Below, piece by piece: positions 24,933 through 33,707 of a stretch of DNA of 48,012 nt (positions are counted from its first letter, which is position 1; each line of letters begins with the position of its first letter). Source of the stretch: DATFKA01 sp042095835. Lineage in GTDB: Bacteria > Bacteroidota > Bacteroidia > Chitinophagales > Saprospiraceae. The DNA lies in the NCBI GenBank assembly GCA_042095835.1, contig JBELML010000031.1:1-48012 (forward strand). The letters run 5' to 3'. The notes below the pieces were generated by a model. It saw nothing but the letters and a program-made list of their open reading frames with translations. It made no database searches and was not told the DNA's origin. Made by a program: the position numbers and the translations under genes.

Positions 24933-26168
24933 TTATTGGTTTTCCAACTTTTCAAGTTTCTCTCTTGTGAATTCAGAATTCTTATTTAGGGAAAGGGCTT
25001 TCTTAAAGCTATTAATCGCCTTTTCATTTTCGCCCTTAGCTACGTATAAATCGCCTAAAGAATCATAAACGTTGAATTGCTTAGGATAATAAAGAATATT
25101 TAGTTGAAAAAACTTTTCAGATAGATCATACCTTTTCATGCTCATGAATTGGTAACCTATCATGTTGAGGTAGTCTTCGGCAGGTTTTTTCTCGTATCCA
25201 AAAGCTTCACTTAATTGCTGGTAATGCCTTTTGATCTTATCACTTAAGTCGCTATCTGGATTCATGAAATCTTCAGGGCTAAGCTTTATTCTATGCGCCT
25301 TAAAGATGAAACGTAAGGCATCATAACCAGCAATGAAGGGTAAAGAGCCATGATCATCATCAGGATAATATTTTCCATGATAATTAAAGACAGGATCGCT
25401 ATTTTGCAAAAAGTGATCCAAGTCTAGAATAGATCGGATATGAAAAGACATAGGAGATTGATCTTTTTCAACGGTGGCGATGTCCATTCCTTTACCCAAG
25501 GTATTGGCAATAGCTAGATACAAGGTTTTTCTTTGGTACTGCTCTCCAAAAGACGCTTCTTTGATTTCCTTTAATAATTTTTGTTGACCCCATGACATTG
25601 ATGGATCTATGGCAACATAAGCATTAAAGAGCTCCGGCTTATGTAGAAAAGTATGCATCACCATGAGCCCGCCCAAAGAATGTCCTATAAAAGTTTTGTA
25701 AGGCTCGGTAGGATAATTCGCATCTATGTAAGGGATCAATTCTTTTTCTATAAAGTCTATGAATTTTTCTCCCCCACCCGCATTGGCAATCATTGCTGGA
25801 TTCAAAAATGGATCATCACCAAGCTTAGGTTTAGAAGGGCTTAGGTCCCGCATTCGATTGGTGTTGGGGATGCCCACTACAATCATTTCTGGGCTAATCG
25901 AATTATTATTAACCCTACTTAGCTGATGAATCATCCCGACTGTAGAGAAAAAATGAGCAGTGCCATCTAGTAGATAAACTACGGGGTAGGTCTTTTTAGT
26001 GAATATGTTTTCATCGCTCCCCTTAGGAACGTGAATCCATAATTTCCTTTGTTCGGATAAAATTTTGGAATCAATAGAGTCTATCTTTCCAAGTACAATT
26101 TCATTGGATTGGGCAGATAGATTTAAGCAGCTAAAGAATAGTAAGAACAGGAAGACGACGTTTTTCAT
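24933..26168 (-). CDS. Secreted esterase of the PF00756 (esterase D/IroE-like) family with TPR tail
   Basis: A 411-residue exported alpha/beta hydrolase. Seen: signal peptide (1-20), start strands ERKLWIHVPKG-like (SEQRKLWIHVPKG) and YPVVYLLDGTAHF, nucleophile S164 in FIGHSLGGLMVMH, VAIDPSMSW, and the His region DDDHGSLPFIAGYD near residue 263. The last 70 residues form tetratricopeptide repeats (YDLSEKFFQLNILYYPKQFNVY, DLYVAKGENEKAINSFKKAL), an architecture common in Bacteroidetes. Relatives hydrolyse ferric enterobactin-like esters, but the substrate here cannot be told. Convergent with the TonB-like receptor. The 187 bp upstream hold no recognised feature. Confidence 0.87.
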   Translation of the reverse strand: MKNVVFLFLLFFSCLNLSAQSNEIVLGKIDSIDSKILSEQRKLWIHVPKGSDENIFTKKTYPVVYLLDGTAHFFSTVGMIHQLSRVNNNSISPEMIVVGIPNTNRMRDLSPSKPKLGDDPFLNPAMIANAGGGEKFIDFIEKELIPYIDANYPTEPYKTFIGHSLGGLMVMHTFLHKPELFNAYVAIDPSMSWGQQKLLKEIKEASFGEQYQRKTLYLAIANTLGKGMDIATVEKDQSPMSFHIRSILDLDHFLQNSDPVFNYHGKYYPDDDHGSLPFIAGYDALRFIFKAHRIKLSPEDFMNPDSDLSDKIKRHYQQLSEAFGYEKKPAEDYLNMIGYQFMSMKRYDLSEKFFQLNILYYPKQFNVYDSLGDLYVAKGENEKAINSFKKALSLNKNSEFTREKLEKLENQ

Positions 26169-26354
26169 CTGATTTAGGTTTTCATTATTGATGGAATAAA
26201 AATATCCTAAATGTCTTCCTGCTCTTAATCTTTTCTATGGATCTGCGAATAAACTTAGCGAATCCACCTTTGCCTTCTATGAATGCTTTTTCAAGCTTTT
26301 GGCCCTGGTATTATTCTATCTGGCATCATCCTCAATAGCTAAATACTTCAATGA

Positions 26355-27494
26355 TTACTCCCACATCAACTTATCGGTTATCCCCTTTAAGTCTTCTAAA
26401 CGAGCTACTAATCCCCAGCCGAAGAAATTATTTGCTACCGCTACTAAGATTTCGTTGTCGCCCTTTTTTAAGGGGAGCATCGCTTTCGAATTGTCGATGT
26501 GTATCCGACCATTGGGGTTCTTGGCAATAGGCTGGCCAAAAATATTTCGATCCACGTGTACCAAGTTGCCATTAACAAAGAGGTAGATATCGTCACTGAA
26601 ACCTAAGTTGATGCCTTTTACTTGGTCGCTACTAGAAGTGAGGGAGGTTTTTAACCAGACCATGCGTCTTTCCTGGTCTTTGAAGGGACTCGAAATTTTT
26701 TCAGTCAGGTTGATCAATCCATAGCGACTAGCTTGAATTGGTTGCCAAGTGGTGGTAGAGTCTGGCAATCCTACACCTGCAATAGATTGTTCAAAAGGTA
26801 GAGTGATTTCATCGGAGTATGCCCAATTATTCAGATAGCGTGGATCATGTTTGCTTACATCAGCTCCCGGAGTAGCTGGCAAATCTTCGGTAGCTTTTGG
26901 AGTGATTTTCATACTGGCATACCTGCCTGGACCTTCAACCGAAATACCGCCACTCCTATTTTTACCCATAAGCTCTGGAATCCAAAGTACAAGTTGATCA
27001 TTAATGTAGCATTTCAGCTGCTTCTCGGAAACGACTACTTTGATCTTGTTCCATTGTTTGCTTTTAACCAAGGCATTCGCTTCGTACTGATATAGTAGAT
27101 CCCATAGGTTGGTTCCTCTAGTAATAGGAGCATATTGTATCGACCCAAAGGCAATCGGATTATCCATTTTAAAAGTCCGCAAGTAAAGAAACTCACTATA
27201 GAAGTTGGCATCCTGGTTTTTTTGGGCATCCCTTCTAAAGTACAGGCCGCAGAAACTTGGGGCAGTAGGATAAAAATCAAACTCAATCGTGCCAGTTGTA
27301 AAGGAGGCCTCCTTCAAGAAGGCTTCTCCATTGCCTTCAATCAAAAGTATATCACGACCATCAAACTGTTCGAAGGTCATTGTTTTGGGGTTGATTTCCC
27401 AATGGGTAGCCTTCATATCGAAGCGCTGTGCTTGCATATGTAAGCTGGAAAATAGGACAATAAGAAAAAAACTGTAATAAAACCAATCGCGCAT
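26355..27494 (-). CDS. Secreted LamG-like (3-keto-disaccharide hydrolase-type) protein
   Basis: A 379-residue exported protein: signal peptide (1-22), then a concanavalin/LamG-like jelly-roll (about 28-205; FTTGTIEFDFYPTAPSFCGLYFR, WNKIKVVVSEKQLKCYINDQ, GRYASMKI) like the DUF1080 fold, and a C-terminal galactose-binding-like beta-sandwich (about 250-379; GFSDDIYLFVNGNLV, GDNEILVAVANNFFGWGLV). DUF1080 enzymes act on 3-keto sugars, but catalytic residues are not well defined and it may only bind carbohydrate. It is divergent from 27603-28883, which encodes a membrane HTH protein with a similar beta domain. Confidence 0.75.
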   Translation of the reverse strand: MRDWFYYSFFLIVLFSSLHMQAQRFDMKATHWEINPKTMTFEQFDGRDILLIEGNGEAFLKEASFTTGTIEFDFYPTAPSFCGLYFRRDAQKNQDANFYSEFLYLRTFKMDNPIAFGSIQYAPITRGTNLWDLLYQYEANALVKSKQWNKIKVVVSEKQLKCYINDQLVLWIPELMGKNRSGGISVEGPGRYASMKITPKATEDLPATPGADVSKHDPRYLNNWAYSDEITLPFEQSIAGVGLPDSTTTWQPIQASRYGLINLTEKISSPFKDQERRMVWLKTSLTSSSDQVKGINLGFSDDIYLFVNGNLVHVDRNIFGQPIAKNPNGRIHIDNSKAMLPLKKGDNEILVAVANNFFGWGLVARLEDLKGITDKLMWE

Positions 27495-27602
27495 TTTTAT
27501 TTAATTTTGTTCTTCTAAAACTCGGTGATTAGGGATTTTTTTTCCATTCAATAGCCGTTCAATTTTCGTTCATCCTTGTTCACACCCGATTAACTGCTAA
27601 CA

Positions 27603-28883
27603 ATGAACCAACAAAAAGCTAAGATTAATGGTCGCTTAGGTGCTACCTTACCAAAGATTTTGTATGAAATCGAAGAGCAACTGGCTTGGGGCGCAAGCGA
27701 TACCTGGACAGGCAGTGATTTTGAAAAACTGAGCGATCTCCTGTTCGAAAAGACGGGCCAAAGCTTGAGCGTCTCCACCCTAAAAAGACTTTGGGGCAGG
27801 ACCTCTCAATCGGTACAACCCAGTGTCACTACCCTTAATATTTTAGCTCAATTCACCGGTGCGGAAAGTTGGAGGGCCTTCGATACCCTAGAGGAAAGAG
27901 GAGACGAAGACTTAGTAATCGAAAAGAAAGGAACTAGGAGAATAGCCTTGGTTATAGGAGTGATGGTATTAGTGGCAGTCCTTCTCTTTACACTTTATGG
28001 TTTAAAATGGGATAGGATGGAGAAAGTAGAACCTAAGCTCGATCCGACACAAGTCTCTTTTTCTTTAGAGAAAGTCACCATTGGTATACCTAATACTGTC
28101 ATCTTTCGATATAATATAGGTGATCAGCAAGTGGATTCTCTCGAACTACAACAGACTTGGGATTCCAGAAAACGGATCTTATTAAACCCTGGAGATTCCT
28201 TGATCACCACTACCTATATGAGTCCCGGTTATTATAATGCAAAGCTAGTGGCCGATAATGAAATCATAAAAACACTGGACCTACAAATCCAAAGTAATGG
28301 CCTGACAGCATTGGTGTCCACCAACAAGGTAGGACAAGTGGTGTTGCCTCAAAAACACTATCAGCTTGATGATTCAGGATTCCATTTAGGTCCTTCTTTT
28401 AAAGAACAATATCCTGAGGTAGAAATGAACAACCTTAGTGTGGTTAACTTTCTTCCAGAGCCGATTATATCTGCGGATACCTTTGCTACAAGGCTTCAAT
28501 TTAAACTTTCAGATAAGGAAATGGGTGATCCTTGTCATGCAATCAGCTTGATTATTCGAGGTAGTGAAGATGTGTTTATGTTGAATATTGGAATAAAGGG
28601 TTGTGCTGGAAAGTTTGGATTGTATCTAGGAGGTGTTGAAATTGCGGGAGAGAAATCAGACCTTTCCTCTCTGGGGTTTGAAATTAACCAGTCAGCAGAT
28701 TTTCAACTCCGAAAGGAGGGGCCCAAAGTATGGGCCTCCATTAATGCGGAGGAAATCTTGCTCAGCGAAGTGGTTCCGAGTATTGGGCGAATTGGCGGGA
28801 TGAGTGTATTCGTGCAACAAGAAGTAGATATCCTGAAAATGGAGATGAGTGATCAGCGGCAGCAGATAAATTTACTACAATAG
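27603..28883 (+). CDS. Putative membrane-tethered HTH regulator with extracytoplasmic beta domain
   Basis: A 426-residue protein. The first 100 residues form a helical domain with SDFEKLSDLLFEKTGQSLSV and STLKRLWGR, then TTLNILAQFTGAESWRAF; the spacing looks like an HTH, and I recognise it as a domain often repeated in Bacteroidetes genomes, usually annotated hypothetical. A single membrane segment (about 116-138, RRIALVIGVMVLVAVLLFTLYG) is followed by a 285-residue extracytoplasmic part that ends in a LamG-like sandwich (WASINAEEILLSEVVP, RIGGMSVFVQ). This resembles CadC/ToxR one-component regulators. DNA binding is inference. Divergent from the LamG-like gene, its likely partner or target. 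Confidence 0.65.
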   Translation: MNQQKAKINGRLGATLPKILYEIEEQLAWGASDTWTGSDFEKLSDLLFEKTGQSLSVSTLKRLWGRTSQSVQPSVTTLNILAQFTGAESWRAFDTLEERGDEDLVIEKKGTRRIALVIGVMVLVAVLLFTLYGLKWDRMEKVEPKLDPTQVSFSLEKVTIGIPNTVIFRYNIGDQQVDSLELQQTWDSRKRILLNPGDSLITTTYMSPGYYNAKLVADNEIIKTLDLQIQSNGLTALVSTNKVGQVVLPQKHYQLDDSGFHLGPSFKEQYPEVEMNNLSVVNFLPEPIISADTFATRLQFKLSDKEMGDPCHAISLIIRGSEDVFMLNIGIKGCAGKFGLYLGGVEIAGEKSDLSSLGFEINQSADFQLRKEGPKVWASINAEEILLSEVVPSIGRIGGMSVFVQQEVDILKMEMSDQRQQINLLQ

Positions 28884-28914
28884 CGTTTAGGTAAATTCAA
28901 TTACATAAACGCTA
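28881..28914. terminator. Bidirectional hairpin overlapping a stop codon
   Basis: TAGCGTTTAGGTAA (28881-28894) pairs with TTACATAAACGCTA (28901-28914), with one mismatch and a 6-base loop. Its first three bases are the stop codon of the putative membrane regulator. It separates converging genes and is bordered by A/T-rich sequence on the left. Confidence 0.7.
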
Positions 28915-28952
28915 ATAGCTGATCACTAAGGTTTTCTTGAGTAAGAGCTGAT

Positions 28953-29390
28953 TTAAGATTTTTGCAACTTCACATTGATAGCAATTAAACCTTTGGGACC
29001 GGTCCCGATTTCAAACTCTACTTTATCATCATCTCGGATTTGATCGATGAGATTATCTTCATGCACAAAGTAGTCTATGTTTTTGTCTGTTTCACAAACA
29101 AAGCCAAAATGTTTCTCTTGATTGAAGAACTTGACATAGCCCTTTTTGATAGGATCCTCAGGTTCGAGATCAGCTTGCTTGGGTGTGCTGACCCTGATAT
29201 CTTCTAGTTTAAATTCTTTGCGTTTGCTGGGATCTGGAGGTGTGCTGGTCAGGTTGCCATTTTCATCGAGGTACATAAATTCCTCGTTGGTCTTACCTTC
29301 TTGTTTTCGTTGTTTTCTTCTTTCCGCTTTTTCTTGATTCTTTTTCCTTCTTTTTTTCTCTCTTTCTTTCTTACTGAAACTATCTGCCAT
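28953..29390 (-). CDS. Cold-shock-domain protein with basic N-terminal extension
   Basis: A 145-residue nucleic-acid-binding protein. The C-terminal 65 residues are a cold-shock domain with RNP1-like KHFGFV, RNP2-like DYFVHEDN and the start KKGYVKFFNQEK. The N-terminal 35 residues are almost entirely Lys, Arg, Glu and Gln (KKEREKKRRKKNQEKAERRK), followed by an acidic-to-neutral linker with DENGNLTSTPPDPSKRKEF. This long-tailed type is common in Bacteroidetes. It likely binds RNA as a chaperone. Monocistronic and divergent from the Rpn remnant. Confidence 0.9.
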   Translation of the reverse strand: MADSFSKKEREKKRRKKNQEKAERRKQRKQEGKTNEEFMYLDENGNLTSTPPDPSKRKEFKLEDIRVSTPKQADLEPEDPIKKGYVKFFNQEKHFGFVCETDKNIDYFVHEDNLIDQIRDDDKVEFEIGTGPKGLIAINVKLQKS

Positions 29391-29686
29391 AGATGAGTTT
29401 GTTTTAGAGCCTATTCAAAGGGTATCACCAAAGGATAAGATTGAATAAACTCTTGTGGTTAATAAATTGGTATAATCAAACTCAAGCAAATAGTTATGGA
29501 AGATTGCGCTATCTATTTAATTTTGAAAATAACATTTGTGGTCAAAGCTACTCTTTTCTACCTAAGGAACTGTTTTTCTTTGAGTTTAGTTCCATTTCCT
29601 CCGCAATAGTCAATAGTTGGAGTGTTATTGTCGCTGCAAATAGTTTATATTTGTTAAGACAAATTGTTGGAATAAAACTAAATTTG

Positions 29687-29971
29687 ATGAGTATCGGCAA
29701 GGAAAAGTTTATAAATCCATTAACTGATTTTGGATTCAAAAAACTATTTGGGAAAACCTATGAAGAAAGCTTAAAGCATTATTTAGATATTAAGAATGTA
29801 GTCGATACTTCCCTAGAACAAGGTAGGATCGAGGGAAAAATCGAGGGGAAACAAGAAGGGAAACAAGAAGAAAAGATAGAGATTGCCAGAAAATTGAAGA
29901 TAAAGGGGATGAGTAATCAAGAAATAGCTGACCTTACAGGTCTTTCAGAAGATCAAATAAGAGCACTTTGA
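29687..29971 (+). pseudogene. Rpn-family nuclease/transposase remnant with internal deletion
   Basis: The frame joins the extreme N-terminus of a PD-(D/E)XK Rpn protein, KFINPLTDFGFKKLFG, directly to the C-terminal tail, YEESLKHYLDIKNVVDTSLEQGRIEG, KQEGKQEEKIEIARKLKIKG and SNQEIADLTGLSEDQIRAL. Full members are about 280-320 residues, so roughly 200 residues, including the nuclease core, are missing and the join is in frame. The ATG is at 29687. The frame continues open upstream to 29441, but that stretch has no recognisable protein character. It looks like a decayed element, although a short peptide of 94 residues could still be made. Confidence 0.75.
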
Positions 29972-30063
29972 TTTTTATAGAAATTTACTTTACCGTATGC
30001 CTTGACCCTTTTCAATGATCGCAGCACCTAATTATTTACATTTATAACCCATAAAAATCTCTT

Positions 30064-31368
30064 ATGATTCTATCTAATCCACAATGGCCTCGGACCACGA
30101 AGACTTACCAATTGTTGAAACAACAAATTGAAAAAGATCAAGATTTTTACATCGCTCTCCAGGCATCTTTGATGATTGCACAGCAGAAAGGAGCCGCCAG
30201 TTTACAGGCCAATCTTTATCATGCTATCGATAATGTATTTGGTGGTGATAGCCAAGGCTGGCCAAGCACGCCGGAGACTTACCTAGACTATATCGAAAAG
30301 TACCTCGTCCTGATTCCAAATGAAATGAATGATCCTGAATATCCTGATGCCTGGACCAGTACAAGTACTACTAATGGTTATAATCAGAAAGTCTTTGACT
30401 TGTTGTGCCATTTTTATTTTCTGGTAGATCAGCCGCTGACCATTATGGATGGAACGCTTCAGGATTATGTCAAGGGTGATTTTGTTTTTGCCGATTGGCT
30501 TCGGGATTTTGCCATTGACTGGGGCGTCTTTTTAGATACAGAAGAATCTCTGCCGCTCAGTGCGCTGGCTTCTTTCATCGCTGATCCAATGTATAATCTA
30601 CCGCTATACAGCGATCATGCTAAAAGTTGGACCACCTTCAATCAATTCTTTTATCGAGAATTTAATGGAGTAGATGATAAAGGGCATACCCCATTGAGAC
30701 CCATAGCAGAGCCTGGTAATAATAATGCGATTTGTTCTCCTGCAGATTGTACCTACAAAATGCTGTACCCAATTGATGAGCAAGGAAATGTGCAAGGTAT
30801 TGGTGGACAAGCTACTAGCGTGAAATTCAAAAATACTCATTCGATATTCACGGTTGCAGATTTGTTACAAGATGAAAAACTAGCGAAAGCGTTCCACGGT
30901 GGTACCTTCGTTCATTATTTCCTGAGTCCTTTTGACTATCACCGTTTTCATTCTCCAATTGATGGTCGAGTTAAAGAAAGCAAAGCGGTGCAGGGCAAGG
31001 TCTTTCTAGATGTTGTCCTTACAGATGGTGGCGAATTTGATGCTCCGGATAGCTCACAAGGCGGTTACGAATTTCAGCAAGCGAGAGGGGTTTTTGTGGT
31101 CGATGGTGGTGACCCTATAGGTTTAGTTGCGGCTATTCCAATTGGTATGGCCCAGGTATCGGGGGTAGATATGTATACCAAGTTGGAAGGGAAGCCAGTA
31201 AAGAAAGGGGATGAGTTTGGTCGATTCATGTTTGGCGGCTCAGATATTATCTTACTTTTCCAGAAAAATCCCAATTTGTATTTATGGAAAACGGACCCTT
31301 CGCATAATCCTATTCATTTCCAATTTGGACAGGTATCCGCTTATTGGGATGTGGGGCAACAATCCTAG
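30064..31368 (+). CDS. Phosphatidylserine decarboxylase-like protein with PSDC N-terminal domain
   Basis: A 434-residue protein. The C-terminal half is a PSD domain: HYFLSPFDYHRFHSPIDGRV (Asp/His of the catalytic site), KEGD-like KLEGKPVKKGDEFGRF and the self-processing site, here FMFGGSDIILLF, with GGS in place of LGST. The N-terminal half (about 30-170; YLDYIEKYLVLIPN) matches the PSD-associated (PSDC) domain of fungal and some bacterial proteins. Such enzymes decarboxylate a serine-headed substrate using a pyruvoyl group formed by cleavage before the Ser. No signal peptide or membrane anchor is obvious, unlike the housekeeping enzyme, so this is a paralogue whose substrate may differ. Confidence 0.82.
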   Translation: MILSNPQWPRTTKTYQLLKQQIEKDQDFYIALQASLMIAQQKGAASLQANLYHAIDNVFGGDSQGWPSTPETYLDYIEKYLVLIPNEMNDPEYPDAWTSTSTTNGYNQKVFDLLCHFYFLVDQPLTIMDGTLQDYVKGDFVFADWLRDFAIDWGVFLDTEESLPLSALASFIADPMYNLPLYSDHAKSWTTFNQFFYREFNGVDDKGHTPLRPIAEPGNNNAICSPADCTYKMLYPIDEQGNVQGIGGQATSVKFKNTHSIFTVADLLQDEKLAKAFHGGTFVHYFLSPFDYHRFHSPIDGRVKESKAVQGKVFLDVVLTDGGEFDAPDSSQGGYEFQQARGVFVVDGGDPIGLVAAIPIGMAQVSGVDMYTKLEGKPVKKGDEFGRFMFGGSDIILLFQKNPNLYLWKTDPSHNPIHFQFGQVSAYWDVGQQS

Positions 31369-31384
31369 CAATTAGCAGATAAAA

Positions 31385-31418
31385 CAGCGCCCCAATTTTC
31401 TACAAAATTGAGGCGCTG
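31385..31418. terminator. Bidirectional terminator between PSD-like and iorB genes
   Basis: CAGCGCCcCAATTTT and AAAATTGaGGCGCTG pair with one mismatch around a CTAC loop. It starts 17 nt after the PSD-like stop and lies between converging genes. An A-rich stretch precedes it and a T run is absent. Confidence 0.72.
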
Positions 31419-31445
31419 CCATTTGTCTAACAAGTTCGTCTAGAG

Positions 31446-33707
31446 TTATACAAACTTATACCCTTGCTTAACTAATGGCAAGGTTCGTTCTCTAATACCA
31501 GTAGCGGCAAATAAGGCATTCGCCAAAGCAGGAGCAGCTGGTGGTACTCCAGGTTCTCCAACGCCACCTGGGTATTCATTATTCTCCATGATGTGAACCT
31601 GTACCTCTGGTGATACGGGCATCCGGACCATCTCGTATTGAGGGAAATTAAATTGGTCCACACCGCCATCACTAAAGGTGATCTCACCGTAAAGTGCTGC
31701 GGAGAGCGCAAATACAATTCCGCCTTGTATTTGGGCCTCGATTGTATTCGGATTGACATATTCTCCACAGTCTATGGCTGCATAGAATTTATCAATCGAA
31801 AATTCTTTCTCCCCTAATTGACTGACTTCTGCTACCTCTGCCACAATAGAGTTGAACGACTTGTGCAAAGCAATGCCTCGGTATTTACCTTCTGGTAAAG
31901 GACTGGTCCAATTACTCATTTCGGCAACTTTCTCAAGGGCCTTTTTAAACCGTGGGTGCCCATCTAGCTTACTTCTCCTAAATTCAAAAGGATCAATGCC
32001 CGCTGCATGTGCACATTCATCCAAGAAGCATTCTGTAAAAAACGCATTTTGACTACTTCCTACACTCCGCCAAAATCCCACCAGAATCGGTAAATCTACA
32101 TCACTGAATGCTACTCGGTGGTTGGCCATTTGGTAAGGTAGATGGATCGCACCTTCCGTAGTACTAGCGTCACCAGCTGGTTTGGTTGGTATCGATGGTG
32201 TCATTCTCGACATAGCCTGCGACATGACGGATTGAGTGGCTATCTTATGATCCCAAGCCTCAATTGTGCCATCATCACCAATGACTGCTTTGAATTTGCT
32301 GGCTACTCCAGGACGGTACATATCGTTGCGCATGTCCTCTTCTCTACTGAAGACAGTCATGATAGGTGTGCCAGGCATCTGCTTGGCGATTGCTGTCGCT
32401 TTGAGGATGTAATCATTTTCTCCACGGCGACCAAAGCCACCTCCTAAATAAGTATTATGGATAAAGATATTTTCTTTCTTGATGCCAGATTCTTTATTGA
32501 CGGCATTGAGTACAGCAGAAGTACCCTGGTGTCCTGACCAAATTTCAACAGCATCTTCTTCAAAAAGGACCGTACAATTGAGAGGCTCCATAGCTGCATG
32601 AGCCAGGTAAGGCACTTGATAGGTTCCTTCTATGACTTTGCCCTTAGGATTGGCTAGAGCGGCCTCTACATCACCTTCCTTTTCAGGGGTTGCGATGGGC
32701 TCGGCGGCTAGCGCATCTTTTATCATTTTGGCGATTTGATCGGAGTTTAGCGTCTCATTACCTGCGGTATCTTCGTCGAGGTCCATAGCCATCGCTGCTG
32801 TACGCGCGCGCCAGGTATTATCGGCGACAACAGCAGCTCCATATTTGGTGACTACAACTTTCTTAACACCTTTTTTGGCTTCAATTTCAGCTTGGTTCTT
32901 CACTCCTTTGATGGTCCCACCAATTACACTTGGATGAACCATTGCTGCAAAAAGCGTATTCTCAGGACGTACATCTAAGCCGAATTGGGCTTTCCCTACT
33001 ACTTTTTCTGGAATGTCTATCCGTGCAACGGGTTTTCCGATGATTTTCCATTCAGATTTAGTCTTAAGCTCGGGTATCTCTTTTAACTCGATTTCAGAGG
33101 CTTCTTGTGCGAGTTCACCGTAGGACAATCTTTCCTGATTGTTGGTATTGACCATGAATCCATCGGTTGCTTTGATTTGACTTACATCAATACTCCAGCG
33201 GCCAGCGGCGACCTTTTTAAGCATTTCTCGAGCAGTAGCCCCAGCATAGCGCAAATTCATAAAAGCATCAGGAACAGCAGTACTACCTCCAGTGATGACT
33301 AGGGTCAAGTAGGAAAATACTTTTTCCATCATATCATAACCATCATAAAAGTTAGGTGGCTTTTGGCTCATCATGAAGGTGTTGGAATAGGGAGAAGCGG
33401 GTTGCGGCTCCACTACTTTGATGCGCTTCATGTCGATCTCCAGCTCTTCGGCGATTAACTGCGGTAGAGAGGTGTGTACGCCCTGACCCATTTCAGAGCG
33501 AGGGATTGCCAAGGTGATGGTATTATCTGGTGCAATTCTTATCCAGGCATTGAGGGATGCCCCCTCTCCTAAGCCAGCATGAGAATATTTGCGGATACGC
33601 TTGTTGACGCTGATAAGACCTGCTGTACCAACGACCAAACCGGTACCGAGTATCCCTCCCGTGATCATAAAGGCACGACGCGTTAATTTTCTTTTCCTGT
33701 TAGCCAT
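31446..33707 (-). CDS. iorB: Xanthine-dehydrogenase-family molybdopterin subunit, isoquinoline oxidoreductase beta type
   Basis: A 753-residue molybdenum-cofactor subunit for hydroxylation or dehydrogenation of a substrate (aldehydes or N-heterocycles in relatives). Seen: twin-arginine-type start KRKLTRRAFMITGG (residues 6-18), so it is exported folded; EMGQGVHTSLPQLIAEEL; GGGFGRRGENDY near residue 420; and the C-terminal active-site stretch GGVGEPGVPPAAPALANA, whose Glu is the expected general base. The iorA gene overlaps its start by 8 nt. As in IorAB enzymes, there is no FAD subunit, so electrons should go to a cytochrome or other acceptor. The substrate is unknown. Confidence 0.88.
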   Translation of the reverse strand: MANRKRKLTRRAFMITGGILGTGLVVGTAGLISVNKRIRKYSHAGLGEGASLNAWIRIAPDNTITLAIPRSEMGQGVHTSLPQLIAEELEIDMKRIKVVEPQPASPYSNTFMMSQKPPNFYDGYDMMEKVFSYLTLVITGGSTAVPDAFMNLRYAGATAREMLKKVAAGRWSIDVSQIKATDGFMVNTNNQERLSYGELAQEASEIELKEIPELKTKSEWKIIGKPVARIDIPEKVVGKAQFGLDVRPENTLFAAMVHPSVIGGTIKGVKNQAEIEAKKGVKKVVVTKYGAAVVADNTWRARTAAMAMDLDEDTAGNETLNSDQIAKMIKDALAAEPIATPEKEGDVEAALANPKGKVIEGTYQVPYLAHAAMEPLNCTVLFEEDAVEIWSGHQGTSAVLNAVNKESGIKKENIFIHNTYLGGGFGRRGENDYILKATAIAKQMPGTPIMTVFSREEDMRNDMYRPGVASKFKAVIGDDGTIEAWDHKIATQSVMSQAMSRMTPSIPTKPAGDASTTEGAIHLPYQMANHRVAFSDVDLPILVGFWRSVGSSQNAFFTECFLDECAHAAGIDPFEFRRSKLDGHPRFKKALEKVAEMSNWTSPLPEGKYRGIALHKSFNSIVAEVAEVSQLGEKEFSIDKFYAAIDCGEYVNPNTIEAQIQGGIVFALSAALYGEITFSDGGVDQFNFPQYEMVRMPVSPEVQVHIMENNEYPGGVGEPGVPPAAPALANALFAATGIRERTLPLVKQGYKFV

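Noticed and set aside
26169..26354. Possible remnant gene on the minus strand (frame reading EKAFIEGKGGFAKFIRRS)
   Set aside because: Only about 40 codons between stops, no start codon, no resemblance to a known protein.
29441..29686. N-terminal extension of the Rpn remnant frame
   Set aside because: The open stretch has no recognisable domain and does not match the expected start of the family, which is at the ATG 29687.
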